This document shows, one piece after another, positions 44,022-53,337 of a stretch of DNA of 64,000 nucleotides (position 1 is its first letter; the number at the start of each line of letters is the position of its first letter). The notes under the pieces were generated by a model. It did not search any database. It worked only from the letters and a program-made list of their open reading frames with translations, and was not told where the DNA came from. Source of the stretch: Thioflexithrix psekupsensis (GTDB taxonomy: Bacteria; Pseudomonadota; Gammaproteobacteria; Beggiatoales; Beggiatoaceae). A program made the position numbers and the translations under genes. The stretch lies in the NCBI RefSeq assembly GCF_002149925.1, contig NZ_MSLT01000018.1:124001-188000 (forward strand), in the 5' to 3' direction.

Positions 44022-44630
44022 ATGGCATCTAGCAAAAAAAATATAACAATCATAGGGTTATGTGGTGGACATCGCGTAGGAAAAACGACATTGGCCGCTG
44101 AATTGGCGCGTCAAAGTGCTTTTATTTTCGTGCCAACCCAAACCAGTGCAGTTTTTTTACGCCACCATTTACGCCCTGATATGCCGTTGGATTTTGCCAC
44201 GCGCTTATGGATTCAAAATGAAGTTTTAACCGATGCCCAGCGGCTTTGGCAAGCGCAAACGCAAGATTTTATCACAGATCGCACGCCACTAGATTTCATT
44301 GCTTATACCTTAGCCGATATACAGGCACAAACTCCCGTTGAATTTGCCGCATTAACGGATTATATTAACCGCTGCTTTCAAGCTACATTACAGTTTTTTC
44401 ATCAACTTATCTTAGTGCAACCGGGTATCCCTTTGGTGTTTGAAACGGGTAAAGCGGCTTTAAATCAAGCCTATATAGAGCATTTAAATATTTTATTATT
44501 AGGATTATTACACGATGAGCGGATGCAAAGTCATTTAATGGTTATTCCTAGGGATATGCTTTCATTACAAGATCGTTGTGATTATATTTTATCGCATTTT
44601 ACCACTGTCACTTCTACTATTGAGGATTAA
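44022..44630 (+). CDS. P-loop ATPase/kinase-like protein
   Basis: The 202-residue product has a clear Walker A motif GGHRVGKTT (15-23) after a beta strand and reads like an AAA_28/nucleoside-kinase-like protein. ITDRTPLDFIAYTLAD could be a substrate-binding region as in deoxynucleoside kinases, and the C-terminal half is helical. I cannot name its substrate. It is the first gene of the rightward polysaccharide export cluster, 12 nt before the transporter permease, which suggests co-expression but not a direct role. The preceding gene, trmJ, is divergent. Confidence 0.72.
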   Translation: MASSKKNITIIGLCGGHRVGKTTLAAELARQSAFIFVPTQTSAVFLRHHLRPDMPLDFATRLWIQNEVLTDAQRLWQAQTQDFITDRTPLDFIAYTLADIQAQTPVEFAALTDYINRCFQATLQFFHQLILVQPGIPLVFETGKAALNQAYIEHLNILLLGLLHDERMQSHLMVIPRDMLSLQDRCDYILSHFTTVTSTIED

Positions 44631-44642
44631 AATTGAATAAAA

Positions 44643-45422
44643 ATGAGTAACAAAATGTCGTTATTGTTTCGTTATGTTGAGTTAATTTTGTATAAAACTT
44701 ATGCCGATTTGCGGGCAGAAAGTGCAAGAACTTATTTAGGTTTTTTGTGGTGGATATTTGAACCCATGATGTTTATGGGAATTTTTTATATTGTGTTTGG
44801 TTTAATGCTGGGGCATAAAACAGACAATTATGTGCCATTTTTATTGGTTGGATTAACGGTTTGGCAATGGTTTAAATCATGTTTATCGCATGGTGCTAAT
44901 ACCATTGGGGGCGCATTATATATTACTCGCCAAGTTTATTTACCTAAAATTATTTTTCCCATTATTCTAATCTTAACAGACACCACAAAGTTTATTTTTA
45001 TTTTTTCTTTGTTATTGGTTTTTTTATGGATAAATGGTTTTCCTCCTACGGTGCATTATCTGGCTATTCCGATTTTATTTATGGTGCAGATTTTATTCAT
45101 TGCGGGATTTACTTTTTTATTAGCGGCGATTGTGCCATTTATTCCTGATTTACGGTTTGTGGTTGAGAATATATTAACAGCGGTTTTTTTTGGATCGGGT
45201 GTTTTTATGTCGGCGGATATTGTGCCAGAGGCTTATCGTTTTTATTATTATCTTAATCCGATGGTGAATATTATTGAGAGTTATAGAAATGTGTTAATGT
45301 ACCATACTTGGCCAAATTGGACATCATTATTAATTGTGCTTATTTTTTCCCTAATAATGATTGTTATCAGCACATGGTTGGTGAGAAAATTTGAATATAT
45401 TTACCCCAAGGTGACTTCATAA
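44643..45422 (+). CDS. Polysaccharide ABC transporter permease (Wzm-like)
   Basis: This 259-residue ABC-2 type permease has six hydrophobic helices. The N-terminal RAESARTYLGFLWWIFEPMMFMGIFYIVFG and the C-terminal FYYYLNPMVNIIESYRNVLM are typical of Wzm/KpsM/TagG-type exporters of O-antigen, capsule or teichoic acid chains. It overlaps the ATPase gene by one base (TAATG). The following glycosyltransferases fit an O-antigen or related surface glycan cluster. The exact glycan is unknown. Confidence 0.92.
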   Translation: MSNKMSLLFRYVELILYKTYADLRAESARTYLGFLWWIFEPMMFMGIFYIVFGLMLGHKTDNYVPFLLVGLTVWQWFKSCLSHGANTIGGALYITRQVYLPKIIFPIILILTDTTKFIFIFSLLLVFLWINGFPPTVHYLAIPILFMVQILFIAGFTFLLAAIVPFIPDLRFVVENILTAVFFGSGVFMSADIVPEAYRFYYYLNPMVNIIESYRNVLMYHTWPNWTSLLIVLIFSLIMIVISTWLVRKFEYIYPKVTS

Positions 45423-46123
45423 TGTCAACACAAGAAAAAGTGGTCTCTTTAAAAAATGTAGGCGTTTTCTACAAGAAGAATCGCGGGATATTTGGTGAAC
45501 CATTTTGGGCATTAAGAGATGTCTCTTTTGAGCTTTATCAAGGCGAGACATTAGGCATTATTGGACGTAATGGAGTCGGTAAAAGTACCTTATTGCGTTT
45601 AATTGCAGGGATTATTAAACCCGATTGTGGCGAAATCACCAATTACGGCTATCAAGTCTCGTTATTATCTTTGCAATTGGGTTTTATTCCTTATTTAACA
45701 GGCAGAGAAAATGCGGTTCTCAGTGGTATGTTATTGGGATTGCGTAGAAAAGAAGTGATTGAGAAATTACCTGCCATTATCGAATTCTCTGAATTAGGTG
45801 CATTTATTGAACAACCTATTTCTACTTATTCATCAGGAATGGTGGCGCGCTTAGGTTTTTCGGTTGCATTCATGGTTGACCCTGATGTACTATTAATTGA
45901 CGAAGTTTTAGGCGTAGGTGATGCCGAATTCAGTGCCAAATCAACTCGCGTGATGCAAGAGAAAATTAAATCGAATAAAACCATTATATTCGTTTCTCAC
46001 AATGCGGTATTAGTGAATCAATTATGTGATCGCGTCGTGTGGATAGAAGAAGGGGTGTCACGCTGTGAAGGAGAAACCGCTAAAGTATTGGCCGAATATC
46101 ACAAATTCTTGTCGTTAAAGTAA
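45422..46123 (+). CDS. Polysaccharide ABC transporter ATP-binding protein (Wzt-like, short form)
   Basis: This 233-residue ATPase has Walker A GRNGVGKST (49-56), the ABC signature YSSGMVARLGFS and Walker B DVLLIDEVLGVGD. FWALRDVSFEL and the D-loop are typical of the Wzt/TagH/KpsT group. It lacks the C-terminal carbohydrate-binding domain of E. coli O9a Wzt, so chain-terminus recognition by that route is not expected. It is coupled to the permease gene by a 1-nt overlap. Confidence 0.93.
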   Translation: MSTQEKVVSLKNVGVFYKKNRGIFGEPFWALRDVSFELYQGETLGIIGRNGVGKSTLLRLIAGIIKPDCGEITNYGYQVSLLSLQLGFIPYLTGRENAVLSGMLLGLRRKEVIEKLPAIIEFSELGAFIEQPISTYSSGMVARLGFSVAFMVDPDVLLIDEVLGVGDAEFSAKSTRVMQEKIKSNKTIIFVSHNAVLVNQLCDRVVWIEEGVSRCEGETAKVLAEYHKFLSLK

Positions 46124-46149
46124 CTCTTATCATTTTCGTAAATAAAGCA

Positions 46150-48120
46150 ATGCCTGAATTAAATCAAACCCAAATAACGACTGAGAAAAAAGCTAATCTT
46201 TGTGAGCAAGATTTAATTCGGGCAGGGCGTTATTTGCACGTTTTGCAGCGGGAAATAAACCAATTACGCCATTCTTTTACATGGCGAATCGGTAGCCGAA
46301 TCACGGCATTTATTTTAAAGCTATTAAACCGCCAAGCAGGCACGACAGCGTTAGATGTGATAGATGGCATTTCTCCCAGCGTGTATCATTTTTTAGAAAC
46401 ACTGAAAACTAAACCTTATTTAGCCACGACACATTGGTTTAATACTGAAGAATATCGCGCATGGCAACAACGTTATTGTGTTTTAACGGAAACGCAAAAG
46501 AAACAGCTAAAAACCAAAGCCGCACAATTTGATTCTTCCATTCAAATTGCTGTGTTAATTTTTGTACAAGATATTTCTCAATTAGAATTAACTTTAAATA
46601 GCTTAAAACAGCAATTGTGTGATCATTGGCGTGTGATTTTATTAACCAATAAAGAAGAAGATAATAAAACGATTAAAACCCAGTATGGAAACACGTCAAA
46701 AATTAGTGTATTTTATGAAAAAAATAGTTCTGAAATTGAGCTAATAAATTCTCTATTGCGTTATTTGCCAGAGGCATTTTTTATACGCTTTAACAATGGG
46801 GATAAAATAGAAGAATATGGCATTTATAAAATGATAGAAGCCTTATATTTTGCACCCAATGCCCCTTTTTGGTATGCGGATGAAAGTCATTTAGATCATA
46901 ATCATTGTTGTGAAAATCCCTATTTTAAATCAGATTGGAATATTGATTTATTTTATGCCGCGCCTTATGTGCTAGATACTGTGCTTTTTAATACTAAAAA
47001 AGTTCTAAAATTAGGTGGTTTTAAAACCAATGATGCTGATTTATTAGAATATGATATGGTGTTGCGTTTAATAGAGCAGGATAATAAAGAAAAACCTTAT
47101 CATATCCCTCATATTTTATATCATAAAACAGTGCATCATGCTGTACTTAATTATGAAAATATTAAAAATAGACTGACTGCTCATTTTGAACGATTAGGGC
47201 AAATTGTGCGCATTGAGTTATATCATGCGGAATATGCGCCTTCTTTTAAAATTAATTATCCCATTCCTAATCCTAATCCATTAGTCAGTATTATTATTCC
47301 TATTCGAGATAAAGTTGAGTTATTGCAATCATTAATTAATGATTTAATGAATAAAACCGCTTATCAAAACATTGAGATTATTATTGTTGACAATAACAGT
47401 GAAAAAGTAGAAACTTTAACTTATCTTTCTAGTTTGTCCCAATATAAAAATATTTCACTTTTAACACAAAAATATCCTTTTAATTATTCAAAACTAAACA
47501 ATGAAGCCGTAAAGCAAGCCAAAGGGGAAATATTGGCTTTTCTCAATAATGATTTAAAGATTATTCATGTCGATTGGTTAAGTGAAATGGTTGCCCATGC
47601 TGTACGTCCTGACATCGGCGCGGTGGGCGCAAAGCTCTATTATCCTGACGATACGCTGCAACATGCGGGAGTGCTGTTAAATTTTTCAGGCATTGGACAA
47701 CATGTATTAAAACATTTTTTTCGTCAAGACACGGGCTATTGGCACAAGTTAATGCACACCCAAAATTATACCGCGGTCACGGCGGCTTGTTTGGTGATGA
47801 GAAAAACGGTATTTGAACAAGTGAATGGTTTTGAGGAAAAGTTAAAAGTGGCTTTTAATGATGTCGATTTATGTTTAAAATTAACTCAGCAACATTATCG
47901 AATTGTGTGGACACCTTTTGCTGAATTGTATCATTTAGAATCGGTAAGTCGGGGGCAAGATCAGGGCTTTTTTCAACATTTACGATTAAGGCAAGAACTG
48001 ACTTTTATGCAGCGTAAATGGAAGAAAGAATTAAATCATGATCCTTATAATAACCCTAATTTAAGTCCTCTTGCTGCCAATTATCAATTGGCTTATCCGC
48101 CGAAGAAATCTTTAATTTAA
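46150..48120 (+). CDS. Glycosyltransferase with one degenerate and one intact GT2 domain
   Basis: The 656-residue product begins with a helical region containing the motif LRHSFTWRIGSRI (about 37-49), also seen in the next gene. A first GT2-like domain follows (about 135-330), in which the expected DxD-type acidic motif reads NNGD and the strands diverge, so it may be inactive. A second GT2 domain (about 375-620) is complete: LVSIIIPIRDKVELL, IEIIIVDNNSE, a FLNNDLKII acidic motif and VTAACLVMRKTVFEQVNGF with DVDLCLKL. It probably transfers a sugar during surface-glycan synthesis; donor and acceptor are unknown. It is 26 nt after the Wzt-like gene. Confidence 0.88.
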   Translation: MPELNQTQITTEKKANLCEQDLIRAGRYLHVLQREINQLRHSFTWRIGSRITAFILKLLNRQAGTTALDVIDGISPSVYHFLETLKTKPYLATTHWFNTEEYRAWQQRYCVLTETQKKQLKTKAAQFDSSIQIAVLIFVQDISQLELTLNSLKQQLCDHWRVILLTNKEEDNKTIKTQYGNTSKISVFYEKNSSEIELINSLLRYLPEAFFIRFNNGDKIEEYGIYKMIEALYFAPNAPFWYADESHLDHNHCCENPYFKSDWNIDLFYAAPYVLDTVLFNTKKVLKLGGFKTNDADLLEYDMVLRLIEQDNKEKPYHIPHILYHKTVHHAVLNYENIKNRLTAHFERLGQIVRIELYHAEYAPSFKINYPIPNPNPLVSIIIPIRDKVELLQSLINDLMNKTAYQNIEIIIVDNNSEKVETLTYLSSLSQYKNISLLTQKYPFNYSKLNNEAVKQAKGEILAFLNNDLKIIHVDWLSEMVAHAVRPDIGAVGAKLYYPDDTLQHAGVLLNFSGIGQHVLKHFFRQDTGYWHKLMHTQNYTAVTAACLVMRKTVFEQVNGFEEKLKVAFNDVDLCLKLTQQHYRIVWTPFAELYHLESVSRGQDQGFFQHLRLRQELTFMQRKWKKELNHDPYNNPNLSPLAANYQLAYPPKKSLI

Positions 48121-48149
48121 TATTAACCTTTTTTATTGAGAATTATATT

Positions 48150-51100
48150 ATGCAAATTATCGTATTAGGAATGCACCGTTCAGGCACTTCTGCTGTGGCC
48201 AGATTATTAAATATGATGGGTTGTTATTTCGCGCCTGAACGTATGGAATTGCCTGCAACGGAAGCGAATCCTAAAGGTTATTGGGAACGCCGCGATGTGG
48301 TGAATTTAAATGAAGAAATTTTGACTCATTTAAAGTATAAATGGGATTTAATTGCCAATTATAATTCACAAATTTCTGTCAGCGAAAATATACCAGAATA
48401 TTTTTCTTCTCGTGCTAAAGAAATTATTTTAGGTTTAGATGCCAATCGCCCTTGGATGATAAAAGACCCAAGACTTTGTTTATTAATGCCTTTTTGGCTG
48501 CCTTTGCACGAATTGCCTGTGTGTATTTATGTGTATCGTGATCCTTTGGAAGTGGCATTGTCGCTGCAAAAAAGAGAAGGTTTTAGCATTAATTATGGCT
48601 TGGCATTATGGGAAAAATATACCTTAATTGCCCTGAATGACAGCCAAACCATTCCGCGTTTTCTTGTCTCTTATCATGAGCTAATGGAAGAGCCAATTGC
48701 TACGGTTCAAAAAATGTATCAAGCCTTGCTTGATTTGCAAATTCAAGGCTTACGTTTGCCCAATGATAATGAAATATTAGCGTTTATTGATCCGCAATTG
48801 CATCATCAAAAATATCGCGCTGCTGAACATTATTCCAGTCATTTAAGTTGCGCGCAAAAACAGCTTGTGGATATGTTTGAAGAGGGGACTATTTTAACGC
48901 AAAGTCCATTGCCAAAATTATCCGCTTCGGCGCAAGAATGTTTATCCGATTATGAGTGTCAATTGTCTGTTAAACAATCGCTGAATCAATCCCGTGAGGA
49001 AACTCAGCAAGTTCATGAAAAATTGACGACGGTAGAGTCTAATTTACGCTTTAAAGAAGAATTAGTGGCTTCTTTAAGTAAAGACAAATCTGATTTGCTG
49101 AAAAAATCAGCCAAATATGAGGTAGAATTAGCAGAATTAAAGCAGGCTGCTCTTTCTCTAAAAGATCAGTATCAATCTTTGCAAAAAGAACACTCTATTT
49201 TGCAAAAAGAATGGTCTAATATTCATCACCAATCTACCGCTCAACGTGCTGAATTAGCCCAATATAAGGAAAAACTGGAAAACCAACAACAACAACAAGA
49301 TATGGCTATACGAACGGTGCGGGCATTAGACGTTGATATTCGAGCGGTTTTTAATTCTTTAACGTGGAAAATTGGCGATACCATGACACGCATGGCGTTA
49401 CGCTTGCTGTTTCGCCGTCCTGATAAAACCGCTAAAGATCACATTGAAGAAACCATTGCCGAATTTGGGCAGCGTTTTCAAGTCAGTGTTGGGGTTGCAG
49501 AAAAGCCGCCAGTGAGTAAACCCAATTCAAGCTCTACTTTAGAATTAGTGAGCAAAAAAATTGAGCAACGTTTTATTAAGAATTATCGACATTGGATAAA
49601 TAATTATGACACGCTTAATACCAGTGTGATTAAGAAAATGGAGCATGTGATGTTGCAATGGGGAAATAAGCCCATTATTTCCATTATTATGCCCACTTAT
49701 AACACGGATGAGCGATGGTTGCGTAAAGCCATTGATTCGGTTTTAAATCAAATTTATCCACATTGGGAATTGTGCATTGCGGACGACGCATCAACTTCGC
49801 CTCATGTGGCTGATATATTAAGAGAATATGCACAGAAAGATTCTCGCATTAAATTGGTTTTTCGCACGGAGAATGGGCATATTTCTGAGGCTTCTAATAG
49901 TGCCTTAGCATTAGCCACAGGTCATTACATTACCTTTTTAGATCATGATGATATGTTATCTCAACACGCGCTTTTTTGGGTGGTTGAAGATATGCAGCAA
50001 TATCCCAATCATAAAATGTGGTATTCCGACGAAGATAAGGTGAATGAAAGCGATGAACGTTATGAACCTTATTTTAAATGTGATTGGAATCCTGATTTAT
50101 TTTTATCGCATAATTTAGTCACGCATTTAGCGGTTTATCAAGCCGATTTAATTCATGAAGTGGGTGGCTTGCGTAAAGGTTATGAAGGGGCGCAAGATTA
50201 TGATTTGGTGTTGCGCGTGATTGAAAAAATTAGTCCTGTGGAAATTCGCCACATTCCACGAATTTTATACCATTGGCGTGCCATTCAAGGCAGCACAGCC
50301 ACCTCTCCTGATGAGAAACCTTACGCCTTATTGGCCGCACAAAAAGCCATTGGAGAGTTTTTACAGCGTAAAGGCATTCAAAATGCGGAGGTTTCTGAAA
50401 ATCCAGAAATTAAAGGCACAATACGGGTTAAATATCCTATTCCCGACCCTGCGCCTTTAGTGAGTTTAATTATTCCTACGCGAAATGGTTTGCACTTATT
50501 GCAGCGGTGTGTGGAAAGTATTTTAGCAAAAACTTTATATCGAAAATTTGAAATTATCATTATTGATAATGAAAGTGATGATCCTGATACATTGGCTTAT
50601 TTTCAACAGCTAGAAAAAGAAAAGCAGGCAAGAATTATTTCTTATCCCCATCCCTTTAATTATGCCGATATGAATAATATGGCAGTGCAGTTTGCACAAG
50701 GGGAATTGGTCGGCTTATTAAATAACGATTTAGAAGTGATTAATCCCGAATGGTTAGGCGAAATGGTGAGTCATGCGATTCGGCCTGAAATTGGCGTGGT
50801 GGGCGCACGGTTATGGTATCCCAATGAAACCTTGCAACATGCGGGTGTGATTTTGGGTATTGGCGGCTCCGCAGGACACGCACATAAAGGCTTTAAACGC
50901 GGAAATGTCGGCTATTTTGGGCGCGCAGCCTTGATTCAAAATTATTCGGCAGTGACAGGCGCGTGTTTGCTGGTGAGAAAAAACATTTTTGAGCAAGTCG
51001 GCGGATTAAATGCAGAACATTTGAAAGTGGCTTTTAATGACGTTGATTTTTGCTTAAAAACGCTGCAATTGGGTGTGCGTTGTTTATGGACTCCTTTCGC

Positions 51101-51302
51101 GGAATTATATCACCATGAATCGGCGAGCCGTGGTTATGAAGATACGCCTGAGAAAGTCGCTCGCTTTGAAAAAGAACGTCTCTATTTAAGAGAACAATGG
51201 CCGCAATATATTGTCGGTGATCCTGCCTATAGTTTTAATTTAACCCTAGACGCTGAAGATTTTTCTTATGCGTGGCCGCCGCGGTTGCCGTTAATCGTTT
51301 GA
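48150..51302 (+). CDS. Fusion: sulfotransferase-like domain, coiled coil and two GT2 domains
   Basis: This 1050-residue multidomain protein begins with a P-loop sulfotransferase-like domain (about 1-235): LGMHRSGTSAVARLL is the PAPS 5'-phosphosulfate loop and YVYRDPLEVALSLQKREG a 3'-phosphate site. A coiled coil follows (about 265-390), then the LTWKIGDTMTR motif. GT2 domain 1 (about 505-730) has SIIMPTYN and the acidic motif FLDHDDML; GT2 domain 2 (about 760-1030) has SLIIPTRN and LLNNDLEV. Sulfation and two sugar transfers on the same glycan are a reasonable but unproven role. It is 30 nt after the previous glycosyltransferase and ends before a terminator. Confidence 0.88.
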   Translation: MQIIVLGMHRSGTSAVARLLNMMGCYFAPERMELPATEANPKGYWERRDVVNLNEEILTHLKYKWDLIANYNSQISVSENIPEYFSSRAKEIILGLDANRPWMIKDPRLCLLMPFWLPLHELPVCIYVYRDPLEVALSLQKREGFSINYGLALWEKYTLIALNDSQTIPRFLVSYHELMEEPIATVQKMYQALLDLQIQGLRLPNDNEILAFIDPQLHHQKYRAAEHYSSHLSCAQKQLVDMFEEGTILTQSPLPKLSASAQECLSDYECQLSVKQSLNQSREETQQVHEKLTTVESNLRFKEELVASLSKDKSDLLKKSAKYEVELAELKQAALSLKDQYQSLQKEHSILQKEWSNIHHQSTAQRAELAQYKEKLENQQQQQDMAIRTVRALDVDIRAVFNSLTWKIGDTMTRMALRLLFRRPDKTAKDHIEETIAEFGQRFQVSVGVAEKPPVSKPNSSSTLELVSKKIEQRFIKNYRHWINNYDTLNTSVIKKMEHVMLQWGNKPIISIIMPTYNTDERWLRKAIDSVLNQIYPHWELCIADDASTSPHVADILREYAQKDSRIKLVFRTENGHISEASNSALALATGHYITFLDHDDMLSQHALFWVVEDMQQYPNHKMWYSDEDKVNESDERYEPYFKCDWNPDLFLSHNLVTHLAVYQADLIHEVGGLRKGYEGAQDYDLVLRVIEKISPVEIRHIPRILYHWRAIQGSTATSPDEKPYALLAAQKAIGEFLQRKGIQNAEVSENPEIKGTIRVKYPIPDPAPLVSLIIPTRNGLHLLQRCVESILAKTLYRKFEIIIIDNESDDPDTLAYFQQLEKEKQARIISYPHPFNYADMNNMAVQFAQGELVGLLNNDLEVINPEWLGEMVSHAIRPEIGVVGARLWYPNETLQHAGVILGIGGSAGHAHKGFKRGNVGYFGRAALIQNYSAVTGACLLVRKNIFEQVGGLNAEHLKVAFNDVDFCLKTLQLGVRCLWTPFAELYHHESASRGYEDTPEKVARFEKERLYLREQWPQYIVGDPAYSFNLTLDAEDFSYAWPPRLPLIV

Positions 51303-51320
51303 TGGTGGCAGGAAAAAACA

Positions 51321-51354
51321 AAACCCCACCTCAAAAACCATTGAAGTGGGGTTT
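51321..51354 (+). terminator. Terminator after the glycosyltransferase cluster
   Basis: AAACCCCAC (51321-51329) pairs with GTGGGGTTT (51346-51354), and the inner TCAA/TTGA extends the stem. It lies between convergent genes and can serve both directions. Confidence 0.88.
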
Positions 51355-51389
51355 ATCTTTGATTATCAGAATATTATACAACTACGCGA

Positions 51390-52031
51390 CTAGGGACACA
51401 CTTGTTGAGAAGCGTAAAACACCGCCACATTGGCAATGTCGGCATCCGTTAAGTGTTTTACCATAGGCGACATCGTGTCATTGGTACGCTGACCGTCTCG
51501 GTAGGCCGTCACCGCAGAACGGATGTAATAAGCATTTTGCCCCGCAATTTTTGGCCAAATCGGATTGACCAATTGCCCCGTCACCTGATGGCATTGTGTA
51601 CAAAAACCTTCAGCCACCTTCTGACCTGCGGCGTAATCCCCTGATACGCCAACCACAGAACCTTGTCGCGGCGCGTTGGGACTGCAACGGGATTTTTCGG
51701 CATAATAAGCCGCTAAAACGGCAATGTCCGCGTCACTAGAGCGTTCTTCGTTAATTTGCGCACTCATAATCGGACTGAAACGCGAACCATCTCGATAAGC
51801 CCGCATGGTCTGTGCTAAATACTGCTCGTTTTGTCCTGCAATTTTGGGATACATCGGAGCGCGCGCGTTACCATCTTCAGAATGACACTTGACGCATTTC
51901 TTTTGCGCAATCAAAGCCGCCGCTTCATGTCCCACCGCCACTGGCACGGGGGGAGATTCTGCTTCTACCAGCGCAATATGACTGAGTAACACTAAAAAAG
52001 CCGCATGAATAAATGGCTGACGATAATTCAT
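51390..52031 (-). CDS. Periplasmic dihaem cytochrome c (c4-like)
   Basis: The 213-residue precursor has a signal peptide (about 1-24) and two class I cytochrome domains, each with a CXXCH haem site: CVKCH (46-50) and CTQCH (144-148). Both domains share the pattern YPKIAGQNxxY and AYRDGxR..., with a Met as likely sixth ligand in SPIM and TMSPM, and end in the ADIANVAVFY motif. This tandem repeat is typical of cytochrome c4, a periplasmic electron donor to terminal oxidases. It is divergent from the LysR gene. Confidence 0.93.
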   Translation of the reverse strand: MNYRQPFIHAAFLVLLSHIALVEAESPPVPVAVGHEAAALIAQKKCVKCHSEDGNARAPMYPKIAGQNEQYLAQTMRAYRDGSRFSPIMSAQINEERSSDADIAVLAAYYAEKSRCSPNAPRQGSVVGVSGDYAAGQKVAEGFCTQCHQVTGQLVNPIWPKIAGQNAYYIRSAVTAYRDGQRTNDTMSPMVKHLTDADIANVAVFYASQQVCP

Positions 52032-52369
52032 TTTTATCTCCTCATCTGGTGATTCTTTACAAAGAATGGCTTAACACGCTGCATGATAACCATACCTGCA
52101 TTAATAATCAATTTTGTTTGCGTACCATTTTCTTGCCAATAGGACAATAACCCATTTAATATTAACACTCAATTTTTCATATTAAAATAGGGAAATGAGT
52201 GCGGTACATTTTATGTATTTCTCAGCACAGAAAAAATCAATAAATTAATAAAATAATCCCCGTGCAAAATAATAAAAAATAGTTTATTATCAAACCACAT
52301 CGCCTGTTGCTTTAGCGATAAAAAACCACCACCCCTTTCTCTATTGTTACACAATGGATACCAACTTCC
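52032..52369. other. 338-bp divergent region between cytochrome c and LysR genes
   Basis: This AT-rich spacer holds the promoters of both genes. A perfect small inverted repeat, ATTGT-TAC-ACAAT (52342-52354), lies just upstream of the LysR start and fits the T-N11-A pattern of LysR sites, but is close to the start codon. No gene or RNA was recognised. Confidence 0.5.
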
Positions 52370-53323
52370 ATGTATATGACACTCCGTCAATTGACCCTAT
52401 TTCGGGCTGTGGCTGAACATTTGAGCTTTACCCGTGCCGCGGCTGAATTGTGCTTGACTCAGCCCGCAGTCTCTATTCAAATCAAACAGTTAGAAGGTCA
52501 TATCGGCACGGCTCTCTTTGAACAAATCGGCAAGCGAATTTATCTCACCGATGCAGGACGAGAACTGTATGCAGCCTCTAAAGATATTTTTGCGCGCATA
52601 GATGCTTTAGAAATGTCGCTGAATGAATTGCAAGGCAGTATTAAAGGACAACTAAAATTATCCGTTGTCACCACCGCCACTTATTTTATTCCGCATTTAT
52701 TCAGTGCATTTTTAAAAAAACATCCTGAGGTGAATATTCGTCTTAATGTCACCAATCGCCACAGTACGTTGGCGCGTTTGGCCAACAATGAAGATGATTT
52801 GGTGGTGATGGGACAAGTTCCTGATGATCTCACCGTGCAGACGCTCGGACAACCGTTACCTTTCTTAGAAAACTCGCTGGTGGTGGTTGCTCCCCCCGAT
52901 CACCCCTTAGTGGGACAGGCGAATATTTCCTTAAAACGCTTGGCAAAAGAGACTTTTCTCGTGCGCGAACTGGGTTCAGGCACTCGTAGCGCAATGGAAA
53001 CGGCCTTCACTGAACATGGCTTGGTGCTAAAAACAGGGTTTGAATTTGGCAGCACAGAAGCCATTAAGCAAGGGGTGTGTGCGGGTTTAGGTCTGTCGGT
53101 ATTGTCGCGTAACACTTTGATTTTAGAATTGGCCGCAGGCACTTTATGTATTTTAGATGTGCAAGGTTTTCCGCTGCAACGCAGTTGGAATGTGGTGTAT
53201 TTGAACGAGAAAAAATTGTCATTGGTGGCGCGCACGTTTTTAGATTTTCTCTTGACCCAAACAGAACAAGTCTTACGCGAAGCCAATGAACGAATTACTT
53301 ATTTTCGCAATCAGGCAAAATAA
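52370..53323 (+). CDS. LysR-family transcriptional regulator (CbbR-like)
   Basis: The 317-residue product has the N-terminal winged helix (about 3-62: LRQLTLFRAVAEHLSFTRAA, LTQPAVSIQIKQLEG) and a co-inducer domain (about 90-300). Its closest pattern is CbbR, the regulator of Calvin-cycle genes (SVVTTATYFIPHLFSAFLKKHPE, GSGTRSAMETAF, GFEFGSTEAIKQGVCAGLG). No cbb genes are next to it, so the target set is unknown. The start could be ATG 52370 or ATG 52376; neither has a strong ribosome binding site. An 82-bp fragment of this gene (53151-53232) is duplicated at 59288-59369. Confidence 0.88.
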   Translation: MYMTLRQLTLFRAVAEHLSFTRAAAELCLTQPAVSIQIKQLEGHIGTALFEQIGKRIYLTDAGRELYAASKDIFARIDALEMSLNELQGSIKGQLKLSVVTTATYFIPHLFSAFLKKHPEVNIRLNVTNRHSTLARLANNEDDLVVMGQVPDDLTVQTLGQPLPFLENSLVVVAPPDHPLVGQANISLKRLAKETFLVRELGSGTRSAMETAFTEHGLVLKTGFEFGSTEAIKQGVCAGLGLSVLSRNTLILELAAGTLCILDVQGFPLQRSWNVVYLNEKKLSLVARTFLDFLLTQTEQVLREANERITYFRNQAK

Positions 53324-53337
53324 ATCAGGAGGTGACC

